This document shows, one piece after another, positions 1 through 6,032 of a stretch of 8,267 nucleotides of DNA (within the stretch, counting starts at the first letter, position 1; each line of letters starts with the position of its first letter). The translations under genes and the position numbers were made by a program. This DNA is from Candidatus Ruminimicrobiellum caprinum. Lineage in GTDB: Bacteria; Elusimicrobiota; Endomicrobiia; Endomicrobiales; Endomicrobiaceae. The notes under the pieces are model-generated. The model was not told where the DNA came from and did not search any database. It saw only the letters and a list, made by a program, of their open reading frames with translations. The stretch is from assembly GCA_017413305.1 (NCBI GenBank), contig JAFPUA010000031.1, positions 1 to 8,267 of the forward strand, written 5' to 3'.

Positions 1-44
1 AAGATCCAAAAACATTTCTTTATTAAGTTTTAACTTCTAATTCT

Positions 45-73
45 ATTATAGTCTAAAACATCTATATTGTCAA
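45..73 (-). promoter_or_regulatory. Perfect-consensus sigma-70 promoter reading leftwards out of the window
   Basis: On the minus strand TTGACA (73-68) is followed by a 17-base spacer and TATAAT (50-45), an exact match to the sigma-70 consensus at the optimal spacing. The bases just upstream (about 74-95) are runs of A and T that resemble an UP element. Transcription would start near 38 and leave the window. An ATG on the minus strand at 15-13 could open a gene, but it lacks a clear ribosome binding site, so the product could equally be an RNA. The product lies outside the window. Confidence 0.7.
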
Positions 74-110
74 GAAAAAATATTTTTAATTTTGTTTATT
101 TTCAATTAGT

Positions 111-121
111 TACACAGTGTA
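111..121. repeat. Small perfect inverted repeat, possible operator
   Basis: TACACAGTGTA is a perfect 5-bp inverted repeat around a single central base. It sits between two promoters that point away from each other (45-73 leftwards, 168-196 rightwards), a position that suits a regulator binding site. Such a short palindrome can also occur by chance in AT-rich DNA. Nothing else in 74-167 looks like a gene. Confidence 0.2.
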
Positions 122-167
122 TAATAAATTTATATCTTTAATTACAAATTATAGCAACATCATTATC

Positions 168-196
168 TTGACTTTTTCGTATTTTTAAGTTATACT
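168..196 (+). promoter_or_regulatory. Strong rightward promoter facing the 3' end of the 234-797 gene
   Basis: TTGACT (168-173), a 17-base spacer and TATACT (191-196) differ from consensus by one base in each hexamer. The predicted start is near 203. No reading frame follows on the plus strand. The transcript would run directly into the hairpin and T-run at 204-259, antisense to the end of the minus-strand gene at 234-797. Confidence 0.55.
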
Positions 197-202
197 ATCT
201 GT

Positions 203-257
203 GACCTTCAGAGAAGAGAACACTCTTTTTGTTCTAAAGTTTCTGAAGGTTTTTATT
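203..257 (+). ncRNA. Candidate very short antisense RNA (promoter followed by terminator)
   Basis: A predicted start near 203 and a predicted intrinsic stop near 254-259 define an RNA of roughly 50-55 nt that is nearly all hairpin. The outer stem pairs 204-212 with 242-250 (9 bp, perfect). Inside it AGAAC (217-221) can pair with GTTCT (231-235), or alternatively AAGAG (214-218) with CTCTT (223-227). The RNA covers the stop codon and final codons of the LPD3-like gene on the other strand. No family was recognised. It could instead be a decayed unit that keeps only a promoter and a terminator. Confidence 0.3.
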
Positions 258-259
258 TT
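204..259 (+). terminator. Intrinsic terminator, plus strand
   Basis: ACCTTCAGA (204-212) pairs perfectly with TCTGAAGGT (242-250), and TTTTTATTTT (250-259) follows. The U-tract is only on the plus-strand transcript. On the minus strand the bases after the hairpin are mixed, so this does not look like the terminator of the minus-strand gene whose stop lies in its loop. The 29-base loop is long for a terminator but can itself fold. Confidence 0.5.
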
Positions 260-797
260 CGCATAAATCCCAAAATAAATTTCCCTTATCATCTTCACCT
301 ATTGTTATATACACATTATATTCTTTGCCATTCAACATAACTTCATTTATAAAATAATGGAATTGCTCAATATTGTCTTTTCTGTTTTTATCTTTTTCTG
401 AGGAAATTTTATACTTTGACGTTTTTAATATTTCCAATAATTTAGGAACTATTAAAAGTTTTCTTCTATCATAACTGAAACATTCATATTTGTTTCTTGC
501 TCTTCTATTTATCCTTATATTTTTATATTTACCTATATCAAAAACTTCGCCTTGTATTTTTGTTGCAAAGTAATCGATAGCTTTTTCTCTCAACTCTTTT
601 ATATCTATATATTCGAAATTTTCTCCAAAAAATTTCACAAGTTCTTCTTTTGATATTTCTATAATTTTTTCATTTTTACAAAATTGAACATCTTCACAAA
701 GTGTTGGTATTTCTTTGTTTATCTGTTCTCCAAATATGGAATAAAATTCTTCAATATTATTTACAAAACCTAAAAATATTATTTTATTTTCATTCAC
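234..797 (-). CDS. Stand-alone protein resembling the LPD3 phage polyvalent-protein domain
   Basis: The protein has 187 residues, with no signal peptide or membrane segment, so it is probably cytoplasmic. I choose the GTG at 797 because TCCTT at 805-809 reads as AAGGA on the minus strand seven bases upstream; the ATG at 793 is two codons further in. The first 60 residues are unremarkable. From about residue 62 the order of blocks (YIDIKELREKA, a basic NRRARNK stretch, KLLIVPKLLEIL, then FHYF.NEV..NGKEYNVYITI.ED..GNLFWDL) resembles, from memory, the LPD3-type domain of large phage and conjugative-element polyvalent proteins. There it is one module of many; here it stands alone at the tail of an envelope operon, 51 bases after lgt. 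No catalytic role can be assigned. It may be a relic of a mobile element. The gene is clearly coding, but the family call is moderate. Confidence 0.55.
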   Translation of the reverse strand: MNENKIIFLGFVNNIEEFYSIFGEQINKEIPTLCEDVQFCKNEKIIEISKEELVKFFGENFEYIDIKELREKAIDYFATKIQGEVFDIGKYKNIRINRRARNKYECFSYDRRKLLIVPKLLEILKTSKYKISSEKDKNRKDNIEQFHYFINEVMLNGKEYNVYITIGEDDKGNLFWDLCENKNLQKL

Positions 798-848
798 TAA
801 AATATCCTTACAAATTATAAATTGTACTATGTCTGTTGTTTCTAACCT

Positions 849-1574
849 TCAAATCTTATTATTCTCTATTCTTTTTTTCAGTAGCACAAATGCTGAAAAA
901 ACAAATATCACTATCGATATATTCTGTGCGGGGGACAGACCGAAGAAAAATATACCGCGGTCATCACCTCTAAAAAATTCTATAGAAAACCTCAATATTG
1001 AATACAAAAACATATACCAAACAAAAACATAACCTTTTCTATGATCTTTTTTTAAAAGTCTGTTCAATATAAAAAATATTATAAAATTACCACAAGCTTC
1101 ATACAATTGTGTAGGATGTCTGCCTGATATTGCCAAAGCACAAGATGAAACTTTTCCATAGCAGCACCCTGAGAAAAAACATCCTATTCTACCGAAAATA
1201 TGTCCCAGAGCAAGAGCAGGAGAAAAAATATCTACAAGTTTTAAAATATCAATCTTTTTGTTCCTGCAGTAAAAATATGCAAATATCAACACACAGAAAA
1301 ATCCGCCGTAATATACAAGACCACCCTTCCATATTTGCACAATTTCCAACGGATTATTTAAATAATAAGAAAAGTTTGTTAAAACATATAAGAGCCTTGC
1401 ACCTATAAGACCTGCAAGTATTAAATAAAAAATAAAATCGTAAACCTGTTGTTTTGATAAAACATTTTGGGAATGTGATGCAACATAACATGTACCTGCA
1501 AAAAAGCCAAGCGCTACAAGCACACCATAAGTATATATTGTTATAGGACCTAGTGAGAATAATTCAGGGAACAT
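849..1574 (-). CDS. lgt: Prolipoprotein diacylglyceryl transferase (Lgt)
   Basis: Lgt moves diacylglycerol from phosphatidylglycerol to the lipobox cysteine of prelipoproteins in the inner membrane, the first step of lipoprotein maturation. The 241-residue product is a multi-pass membrane protein. It shows an N-terminal block with the conserved tyrosines (ITIYTYGV, 11-18), GARLLYVL (58-65), GGLVYYGG (84-91), FGRIGCFFSGCCYG (127-140), HPTQLYE (153-159) and YSILRFSIEFFRGDDRG near 191-207. The arginine-rich blocks match Lgt well. Unlike E. coli Lgt, the HGG motif reads YGG, and the GRIG block contains cysteines (GCCYG), as in a distinct Lgt subgroup found in several phyla. The ribosome binding site before the ATG is weak. 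The gene follows the glycosyltransferases by 77 bases and probably shares their transcript. No lspA is visible nearby. Confidence 0.9.
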   Translation of the reverse strand: MFPELFSLGPITIYTYGVLVALGFFAGTCYVASHSQNVLSKQQVYDFIFYLILAGLIGARLLYVLTNFSYYLNNPLEIVQIWKGGLVYYGGFFCVLIFAYFYCRNKKIDILKLVDIFSPALALGHIFGRIGCFFSGCCYGKVSSCALAISGRHPTQLYEACGNFIIFFILNRLLKKDHRKGYVFVWYMFLYSILRFSIEFFRGDDRGIFFFGLSPAQNISIVIFVFSAFVLLKKRIENNKI

Positions 1575-1583
1575 AATAAAACC

Positions 1584-1657
1584 AATTTACAATTTATAAT
1601 TAACGACGAAATGACAAGAACGACGAGCTTACAGCTGACAGCTAAAAACTCTCAGCT
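1584..1657. repeat. Heptamer-phased degenerate repeat between lgt and the glycosyltransferase gene
   Basis: The gap reads naturally in steps of seven. AATTTAC, AATTTAT and AATTAAC (1584-1604) come first, followed by three weaker units (1605-1625). AGCTTAC, AGCTGAC, AGCTAAA and AACTCTC (1626-1653) follow, and then AGCT (1654-1657). The four AGCT cores start at 1626, 1633, 1640 and 1654, all multiples of seven apart. The last core covers the stop codon of the upstream glycosyltransferase. The pattern looks like a slipped tandem-repeat array that has drifted. Its AGCTGA/TCAGCT ends (1633-1638, 1652-1657) can also form a small hairpin. Confidence 0.5.
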
Positions 1658-2428
1658 ATCTTTAAAGCTTTTCAGACTTTTCTTTAGTAAATAAAATTTT
1701 ACGTATTTTACAAAAATATAATATGAGCTTAACACTGCCCAGATAAAACCTTCCATACCATCTAAAAAGCCCAGTTTTAAAATATAAGATTTTATAAAAC
1801 CGATAGGTGGTCTAAAAACAACATCCGTAAAATAAAAATTTTTGTTGTCATCGTATCTCTTCTGTGCATCAAGAGTTGTATACTGGTCAAACTTTTTAAA
1901 ATAATTATTTAAATTCGGAAAAGAATTGTGGTAAAAAATACTCTTAAATTTCCCGATTTTACCGCGCACTTCTAATCTTTCATGTACTGCTCCGCCGACA
2001 TATTCAGATAAAGATTTTTTTGCAAGGCGTAAACGTGCTTCGCTCGAAATGCCGGAATGTTTCATTTTTCTGCCAAGGAAAAAATTAACTCTTGTCATAT
2101 AAAAACCGTCATATTCTGTAGTATCATTACGAACAATCTTTTGATTTATTTCTTCTTTCAGTTCAGGAGACAACGCTTCGTCAGCATCAAGATGCAATAT
2201 CCATTCATTTTGTGCAAGCGACATAGCACAGTTTTTCTGAGTACAAAAATCATCAAATTTTCTTGAATAGATTTTTGCGCCATACTTTTCTGCAATTTTT
2301 ATTGTACTATCAGTAGAACCGCTATCCAGTATAACAATTTCACTTACCAAATCTTTTACACTGTCTAAAGATTTAGCAAGATTTTTCTCTTCATTTTTTG
2401 TTATCATCACAAGTGATATTTTATTCAT
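1652..2428 (-). CDS. Family 2 glycosyltransferase, WaaE/LgtF-like
   Basis: This is a GT-A fold sugar transferase of 258 residues, probably acting on the cytoplasmic face of the inner membrane in building a surface glycan or LPS core. The N-terminus begins with SLVMITKNEEKNL (5-17), DSGSTDST follows (35-42), and the metal-binding DAD is at residues 81-83 in LHLDADE. The GGAVHERLEV block near 144-153 is typical of the WaaE/KdtX/LgtF branch, which adds beta-1,4-glucose to heptose in some bacteria; the donor and acceptor here cannot be read from sequence. The C-terminal 60 residues are hydrophobic and basic (FVKYVKFYLLKK), which suggests membrane attachment. Its ATG overlaps the stop of the preceding gene in an ATGA, so translation is probably coupled. 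Confidence 0.85.
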   Translation of the reverse strand: MNKISLVMITKNEEKNLAKSLDSVKDLVSEIVILDSGSTDSTIKIAEKYGAKIYSRKFDDFCTQKNCAMSLAQNEWILHLDADEALSPELKEEINQKIVRNDTTEYDGFYMTRVNFFLGRKMKHSGISSEARLRLAKKSLSEYVGGAVHERLEVRGKIGKFKSIFYHNSFPNLNNYFKKFDQYTTLDAQKRYDDNKNFYFTDVVFRPPIGFIKSYILKLGFLDGMEGFIWAVLSSYYIFVKYVKFYLLKKSLKSFKDS

Positions 2429-3216
2429 ATAATCTTCTTTATAACAAAATTTTCAAACTTGTTTCTATTCTTCTTAAAATATTTAAGTAAGGACGTGTTA
2501 TACATTTTTTTCTTATCAAATGTCATTTTATCGTCACTGCCTAATCCACCATAATGATATACTCTTGATTCCGGAAGATAACATATTTTTTTGCCTGCGA
2601 GTTTTAACTGTCTGAACAAGTCTGTTTCTTCCAAATAAAAAAAGTATCTCTCGTCAAAACATCCTACCTGTTCCATATATTTTCTATTTATTATAAAACA
2701 GGCACCTCTCAAGGAATTAACCTGGTAACAATTCCCCTCTTTATAAAAATTTTCTTTTACTGAAACATACAGTTTTATGACGGGCTTAAAAATTTCCGTA
2801 CACAAAGTAGCTTCCGGATAAACAGACTTTTGAATTGTATTATTTCTTCTGATAAGGCGGGGACCTATAACGGCGATTTTATCGTCGGAAACAATTTTAT
2901 CATACAATTTTGATATTGAATTTTTTGTTATTTCCGTATCGGTATTGATATAAAGGATATAATCACTCTCGGCATTATTAAAACCTTGGTTGGCTGCTTT
3001 TGCAAAACCGAAATTGTCACTATTTCTTATAACAACAGTATTCGGATAAAGTTTCAAAACTTCGTCTATCGAACCGTCGGTACTATTATTATCGACTATT
3101 ATCCATTGAGCATTTTTTGACGAAGTTATTTCATCGTTGTTATCCAACGCTTTTAAACAGTCAAACAAAACAGACTTAGAGTTTCTGGTAACAAGAACAA
3201 CAGAAAGCTTACTCAA
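2425..3216 (-). CDS. Family 2 glycosyltransferase, rhamnosyltransferase-like
   Basis: This 263-residue GT-A glycosyltransferase resembles the RfbF/WbbL group that builds O-antigen and other surface polysaccharides. It has SVVLVTRNS at 5-13, VDNNSTDGS at 41-49, NFGFAKAANQGF at 68-79, and NTD (91-93) in the position of the DxD metal site. GACFIINR (171-178) and FDERYFFYLEETDLFRQLKLAGKK (about 187-210) form the acceptor-side block seen in this family. The start is TTG at 3216, immediately after the TAA of the dehydrogenase gene. GAGGA overlapping the last dehydrogenase codons serves as the ribosome binding site, which implies translational coupling. The sugar is unknown; rhamnosyl is only a family label, and no dTDP-rhamnose genes are present in the window. 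Confidence 0.85.
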   Translation of the reverse strand: MSKLSVVLVTRNSKSVLFDCLKALDNNDEITSSKNAQWIIVDNNSTDGSIDEVLKLYPNTVVIRNSDNFGFAKAANQGFNNAESDYILYINTDTEITKNSISKLYDKIVSDDKIAVIGPRLIRRNNTIQKSVYPEATLCTEIFKPVIKLYVSVKENFYKEGNCYQVNSLRGACFIINRKYMEQVGCFDERYFFYLEETDLFRQLKLAGKKICYLPESRVYHYGGLGSDDKMTFDKKKMYNTSLLKYFKKNRNKFENFVIKKII

Positions 3217-4512
3217 TTATATCCTCACAACTTTTGCTGATTTTAAAGATTTTGTTGCGTTTCTTGTATCAAAAACAAGTTTAGATTTTTTTACAACATC
3301 AGCATAATCTATATTTGTGTGATCAGTCAAAATTAAAACTGCATCATATTTTGAAATATTAGAAATATTTTTTTCAGATTTCAGCATTTTATTTGCTATT
3401 TTTACAGTCGGTATATACGAATCATAATAAGAAAGTTTTGCCTGTTTCTTTAAAAGTAGCGTCATTACATCAAGAGCAGGTGATTCTCTTAAATCAGCAA
3501 CATCTTTCTTATAAGCTACACCCAAAACAAGTATTTTGGAATTTTTTATAGATTTTGATTTTTCGTTTAAAGCATCTGCAAGCTTTTCAACTACATATTC
3601 CGGCATTTTGGAATTTATCTCACCTGCCAGCTCAATAAAACGAGAATAGAAATTTAAAGTTTTAAGTTTCCACGACAAATAATGAGGGTCAAGAGGAATA
3701 CAGTGTCCACCTATTCCTGGACCCGGAGTAAACTTCATAAAACCAAAAGGCTTCGTTGCAGAAGCATCAATTACTTCCCAAACACTTAACCCTAATCTGT
3801 CACACATTAAAGCAACTTCGTTAACAAGGGCAATATTTACAGCTCTAAACGTATTTTCCAAAAGTTTTACCATTTCGGCAGCCTGCGTTGAAGAAACTTC
3901 GTGTACTTTAGTAAAACTACCGTAAACTTGGCAGGCAAGCTTTGTAGATTTATCGCAGATTCCGCCGACAACTTTTGTAGTATTTGCAATAGTAAATTTT
4001 TTATTTGCAGGATCTATTCTTTCCGGACTGAATGCTAAATAAAAATCTTTGCCACCTTTTAACCCCGTTTCTTCAAGCATAGGAAGAACAAGCTCTTTTG
4101 TTGTTCCCGGATATGTTGTAGATTCAAGAATTATCAACTGATCCTTATGTAAATTATCTTTTATTTCATTAGTTGCGGAAACAATATAAGAAACATCAGG
4201 ATCTTTTGATTTTCTTAAAGGCGTAGGAACACAGATTATTACAACATCAAGTTTTGATATTGCTTTAAAATTTGTCGTGGCTGAAAGTTTTTTTGCTTCA
4301 ACAAGTTCTTTGATATCAGCAGTAGATATATCACCGATATAAGATTTTTTATTATTTATATTTTCAACTTTCTTTGCATCCACTTCAAGTCCCGTAACAG
4401 CAAAACCTTTCTTAGCCAGTTCTACAGCTAAAGGAAGACCAACATAACCCAAACCGATTACGCCGATTTTAGCCTGTTTTCTTTCAATTTTTCCTGCTAA
4501 TTCTTTATACAT
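3217..4512 (-). CDS. wbpA: UDP-N-acetyl-D-glucosamine 6-dehydrogenase (WbpA type)
   Basis: This enzyme is a UDP-sugar dehydrogenase that oxidises C6 of the sugar to a carboxylate in two NAD-dependent steps, giving UDP-N-acetyl-glucosaminuronic acid if the subtype call is right. The 431-residue length is normal. The N-terminal Rossmann domain carries IGVIGLGYVGLP (16-27). FSPERIDP (161-168) includes the conserved glutamate, and K216 and N220 lie in MVKLLEN. The catalytic cysteine is C271 in GPGIGGHCIPLDP (264-276). Downstream, SRFIELAGEIN and MPEYVV favour the WbpA/TviB group over UDP-glucose dehydrogenases. The C-terminal UDP-binding domain begins near residue 325 (ILVLGVAYKKDVADLRESPA). A GGAG lies nine bases before the ATG. 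It sits 11 bases after the epimerase gene, the classic pairing for UDP-GalNAcA or related sugars. WecC-type activity on ManNAc is the main alternative. Confidence 0.9.
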   Translation of the reverse strand: MYKELAGKIERKQAKIGVIGLGYVGLPLAVELAKKGFAVTGLEVDAKKVENINNKKSYIGDISTADIKELVEAKKLSATTNFKAISKLDVVIICVPTPLRKSKDPDVSYIVSATNEIKDNLHKDQLIILESTTYPGTTKELVLPMLEETGLKGGKDFYLAFSPERIDPANKKFTIANTTKVVGGICDKSTKLACQVYGSFTKVHEVSSTQAAEMVKLLENTFRAVNIALVNEVALMCDRLGLSVWEVIDASATKPFGFMKFTPGPGIGGHCIPLDPHYLSWKLKTLNFYSRFIELAGEINSKMPEYVVEKLADALNEKSKSIKNSKILVLGVAYKKDVADLRESPALDVMTLLLKKQAKLSYYDSYIPTVKIANKMLKSEKNISNISKYDAVLILTDHTNIDYADVVKKSKLVFDTRNATKSLKSAKVVRI

Positions 4513-4523
4513 TTTATATTCTC

Positions 4524-5492
4524 CTATAACTTCACATTCTTAAACCAAGATTTATTTTCCAAATACCAATTAACTGTGTTTTTTATTCCCTGTTCCAAAG
4601 AAACTGTCGGTTTCCATTTTAATATTTTTGCAGCTTTTGAAATGTCTGCCCATGTAGATACAATATCTGCTTTATGGAACGGTTTTTTGTTAAGTTTTGC
4701 TTTCTTTCCAAGGTACTGTTCTATCAACCCTATCACATAGTTCAACGATATCGGGTTATTTCCGCCGCCGAGATTTATTACTTCAAAGCCAACATTTTTA
4801 AGTGCTTTTATTGTCCCCTTAGCTATGTCATCAACATATGTAAAATCTCTCGATTGAGAACCGTCACCAAAAAGTTCAATCGGTGTTCCCTCATCTATCC
4901 ATTTAATAAATCTTATTATACTCATATCTGGACGACCTGCAGGTCCATATACCGTAAAATATCTTACGATACTTACGTCTATTCCATACAAATAATGATA
5001 TGAATAGCACATTGCTTCTGCACCTTTTTTAGATGCGGCATAAGGTGAAATAGGTGTGTTTACCGCCAATGTTTCAGTAAACGGCATTTTTTGCCCAGCA
5101 TACAACGACGACGTTGATGCAAGGACAAACTTTTTAATTTTATATTCTCTGCAAATATCTAACAAGTTAAGCGTACCCATTGTATTTGTTGACACATACA
5201 CAAATGGGTTTTCCATACTATACCTTACACCTGCACGTGCAGCTAAGTTTATAACAGCAGTCACTTTATGCTTTTTAAAAATCTTTTCAAGTGCTTTTTT
5301 ATCTTCAATATCTGTTTTATAAAACTTAAAGTTTTTATATTTTTTTAACTGTTTTAATCTCCAGTTTTTTATTTTTACGTCGTAATAATCATTAATATTA
5401 TCTATACCGATAATTTCTTTTTTAGATTTCAGCAAAAGTTCTGCTGTCTTATTGGCAATAAATCCTGCAACGCCTGTTACAACTATACTCAT
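4524..5492 (-). CDS. NAD-dependent UDP-uronic acid 4-epimerase family protein
   Basis: This is an extended short-chain dehydrogenase/reductase of 322 residues that inverts C4 of a nucleotide sugar through a keto intermediate. It has the NAD-binding motif TGVAGFIA (6-13), NLAARAGVRYS (82-92), the catalytic serine/threonine in ASTSSLY (125-131), and the YxxxK pair Y151/K155 in YAASK. RYFTVYGPAGRPDM (177-190) is typical of the UDP-glucuronate 4-epimerase group. The last glycine of the usual GFIG is alanine, a mild deviation. With the WbpA-type dehydrogenase next in the operon, the likely substrate is UDP-GlcNAcA, giving UDP-GalNAcA; UDP-glucuronate is the alternative. The ATG follows AGAGG by six bases. 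This is the first gene of the glycan operon, and a good promoter lies about 60-90 bases upstream. Confidence 0.85.
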   Translation of the reverse strand: MSIVVTGVAGFIANKTAELLLKSKKEIIGIDNINDYYDVKIKNWRLKQLKKYKNFKFYKTDIEDKKALEKIFKKHKVTAVINLAARAGVRYSMENPFVYVSTNTMGTLNLLDICREYKIKKFVLASTSSLYAGQKMPFTETLAVNTPISPYAASKKGAEAMCYSYHYLYGIDVSIVRYFTVYGPAGRPDMSIIRFIKWIDEGTPIELFGDGSQSRDFTYVDDIAKGTIKALKNVGFEVINLGGGNNPISLNYVIGLIEQYLGKKAKLNKKPFHKADIVSTWADISKAAKILKWKPTVSLEQGIKNTVNWYLENKSWFKNVKL

Positions 5493-5552
5493 TTCACACC
5501 TCTTTTTAGGTTAAAAAATATACAAAATAATCACTTAAAATATAGCTTGAAT

Positions 5553-5581
5553 ATTATACAAAAAAAAATCGCTATAGGCAA
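5553..5581 (-). promoter_or_regulatory. Promoter of the epimerase/glycan operon
   Basis: On the minus strand TTGCCT (5581-5576), 17 bases and TATAAT (5558-5553) give a good sigma-70 promoter with a start near 5546, leaving a leader of about 54 nt before the epimerase ATG. The -35 hexamer lies inside the terminator hairpin of the upstream small membrane protein gene, so the two signals share DNA. Confidence 0.6.
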
Positions 5582-5585
5582 TTTT
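5560..5585 (-). terminator. Intrinsic terminator after the small membrane protein gene
   Basis: On the minus strand AAAATTGC (5585-5578) pairs with GCGATTTT (5572-5565) around a five-base loop, with one U-G wobble. Nine T (5568-5560) follow or overlap the stem end. It begins 12 bases after the stop codon of the 5597-5866 gene. The stem is AT-rich, so termination may be partial, and some read-through into the glycan operon is possible. Confidence 0.6.
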
Positions 5586-5596
5586 ATTATTTCATT

Positions 5597-5866
5597 TTAA
5601 AATTCAAATTTTTTAGCTAACAGAAAATTTCTGTAATACAGGCAGAGATCTATCAGCACCAACATAAAGTTAAACAGATACAAATAAAAAACACCGTCCA
5701 TATTGTAGAAAAATTTGTGCAGCATACCTGCTATATAGCCGACCTCGACAACGCACATAAACAAAAGGCTTTTTCCTGCGTTCTGACGAGATTTATAACT
5801 TTTATAAATCGAAAACGGCCACGCGCTTGCAAAACATAACAACATTATTATTTCAAAAATACTCAT
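5597..5866 (-). CDS. Small three-helix membrane protein, PQ-loop/SemiSWEET-like
   Basis: The 89-residue protein has three predicted membrane helices at about 2-19, 34-52 and 58-78. Between helices 1 and 2 is the basic block WPFSIYKSYKSR.NAGKS (16-33). This arrangement, with WP at the end of helix 1 and an SxYKSYK-x-GKS loop, is shared by a widespread family of short bacterial proteins annotated as PQ-loop or SemiSWEET-like. Characterised SemiSWEETs of this size dimerise to pass sugars, but the classic PQ pair is not present here (WP occupies the place), so transport is unproven. AGAGGG five bases before the ATG is a good ribosome binding site. It has its own promoter and terminator, so it is probably a single-gene unit between the pilin and glycan operons. 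Confidence 0.65.
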   Translation of the reverse strand: MSIFEIIMLLCFASAWPFSIYKSYKSRQNAGKSLLFMCVVEVGYIAGMLHKFFYNMDGVFYLYLFNFMLVLIDLCLYYRNFLLAKKFEF

Positions 5867-5899
5867 TTTTCCCTCTTCTGATTATCTATTAAAAAAAAT

Positions 5900-5928
5900 A
5901 TTATATATAATGTTTTATTTTTTATCAA
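5900..5928 (-). promoter_or_regulatory. Promoter of the small membrane protein gene
   Basis: On the minus strand TTGATA (5928-5923), a 17-base spacer and TATAAT (5905-5900) match the consensus in 11 of 12 positions. The start would lie near 5893, leaving a leader of about 27 nt before the ATG at 5866. Confidence 0.65.
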
Positions 5929-5952
5929 GGAGTATATGTAAAAAGAACATAT

Positions 5953-5984
5953 AAAAAACTCGGACGGAGAATTTCTCCGTCCGA
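5953..5984 (-). terminator. Strong intrinsic terminator of the pilin operon
   Basis: TCGGACGGAGA (5960-5970) pairs with TCTCCGTCCGA (5974-5984): 11 perfect base pairs around a three-base loop, the most GC-rich spot in the region. On the minus strand a G and six T (5958-5953) follow the stem, so it ends leftward transcription from the pilin genes. On the plus strand no T-run follows. A second, weaker stem (GAGTAT 5997-6002 with ATACTC 6012-6017) lies between the last pilin stop and this hairpin and may protect the 3' end. Confidence 0.85.
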
Positions 5985-6032
5985 TTAAATTACTTGGAGT
6001 ATTGCTATGTTATACTCTGAGACAAATATATT

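Noticed and set aside
814..842. TATAAT on the minus strand before the LPD3-like gene as its own promoter
   Set aside because: The -35 region is poor and the start would fall at the ribosome binding site, leaving no leader; co-transcription with lgt is simpler.
829..1408. Plus-strand open frames at 829-1032 and 1130-1408
   Set aside because: They lie opposite lgt, which is a confident coding gene; they show low-complexity composition, no ribosome binding site and no recognisable domain.
1633..1657. AGCTGA/TCAGCT inverted repeat as a terminator after the glycosyltransferase gene
   Set aside because: The stem is only 6 bp and is not followed by a T-run on the minus strand; the heptad repeat explains the pairing.
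2057..2266. Plus-strand open frame inside the WaaE-like glycosyltransferase gene
   Set aside because: It is an antisense shadow of a conserved gene with no family features.
4674..5322. Plus-strand open frames at 4674-5003 and 5056-5322
   Set aside because: Both are opposite the epimerase, whose motifs are intact throughout; they look like shadows.
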